NCBI GenBank assembly: GCA_013407085.1
Contig: JACCGJ010020255.1
Coordinates: forward strand, 1-64,000
Reading direction: 5' to 3'
DNA: 64,000 nucleotides
Source: Atriophallophorus winterbourni
Taxonomy: Eukaryota; Platyhelminthes; Trematoda; Plagiorchiida; Microphallidae
This document shows positions 63,926-64,000 of the stretch, in pieces. The translations under genes were made by a program, and so were the position numbers. The notes below the pieces were generated by a model. The model made no database searches. It saw only the letters and a program-made list of their open reading frames with translations, and was not told the DNA's origin. The number at the start of each line of letters is the position of its first letter. Positions within the stretch are counted from its first letter, which is position 1.

Positions 63926-64000
63926 CCAGATAAAATTCCTTACGGATATTCATGGCCTCAGCTAGCTTACTCTTCATTCTAGCCGCTGGGAGAGCCGAGG

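Larger units (their letters stand above)
61206..64000 (-). mobile_element. RTE-like non-LTR retrotransposon
   Basis: Minus orientation, single ORF carrying endonuclease then RT. The endonuclease N-terminus (NVRTLL) is at about 63,925 and a plausible start lies just upstream, so nearly the whole ORF is in the window. The C-terminal end is cut off at 61,206, where unit D sequence begins, missing the last residues, 3' UTR and any tail. Phrases such as YQVDVARLSE, GDWNAHSG, HCANGDRL and YADDIVVLGDN match the family abundant in trematode and cestode genomes. Multiple stops and frameshifts. Confidence 0.88.

Overview
The window looks like nuclear, repeat-dense, heterochromatin-like DNA of a parasitic flatworm, most likely a schistosome-type trematode. 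Three observations point there: a satellite that fuses a tRNA-like RNA polymerase III promoter to a hammerhead ribozyme, the architecture known from the schistosome SM-alpha satellite/SINE family; non-LTR elements of RTE-like and CR1-like type; and a BEL/Pao LTR element. Species and chromosome are inferred, not shown. No intact host gene was recognised. Nearly everything is satellite, transposon debris, or large paralogous blocks.

Layout. 1-3,495 is a young tandem array with a 431-bp period whose monomers carry box A, box B and a hammerhead ribozyme; the first ~284 bases are in the opposite orientation. 4,853-8,060 is a decayed non-LTR retrotransposon (+). 8,061-11,340 has no recognisable gene. 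11,340-12,864 is a CR1-like reverse transcriptase fragment (-). 12,860-17,580 is an old, diverged array of the same satellite. 17,581-26,555 is non-satellite 'unit A'. 26,559-27,550 is a pogo/Tigger-type transposase fragment (-). 27,556-36,376 is another old satellite array, split by a BEL/Pao LTR element (29,906-33,626, two ~575-bp LTRs, no reverse transcriptase or integrase). 36,377-48,900 is 'unit B', paralogous to unit A and running beyond it. 49,381-50,817 is a large imperfect palindrome built partly from a 233-bp repeat. 50,985-56,240 is 'unit C', paralogous to the distal parts of A and B. 57,480-58,102 plus 60,935-61,205 is a partial fourth copy ('unit D'), interrupted by a CR1-like element (58,103-60,934, -) and followed by an RTE-like element (61,206 to the window end, -).

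How it fits together. Units A and B join their satellite arrays at the same point in the monomer, so satellite plus flank was apparently duplicated together, with an offset of about 18.8 kb. Decayed CR1 C-terminal fragments sit inside the units and were copied with them. The most biologically active-looking component is the first satellite array. An internal Pol III promoter lies just upstream of a hammerhead whose core is intact in several monomers, and the monomers checked contain no run of four T residues. Read-through multimers cut to 431-nt units, possibly circularised, are a direct and testable prediction. A few open frames (56,538-56,951 minus; 45,610-45,939 plus; 52,601-53,032 plus; the pair at 22,845 and 42,440 plus) are the best candidates for non-transposon coding remnants, none identified.
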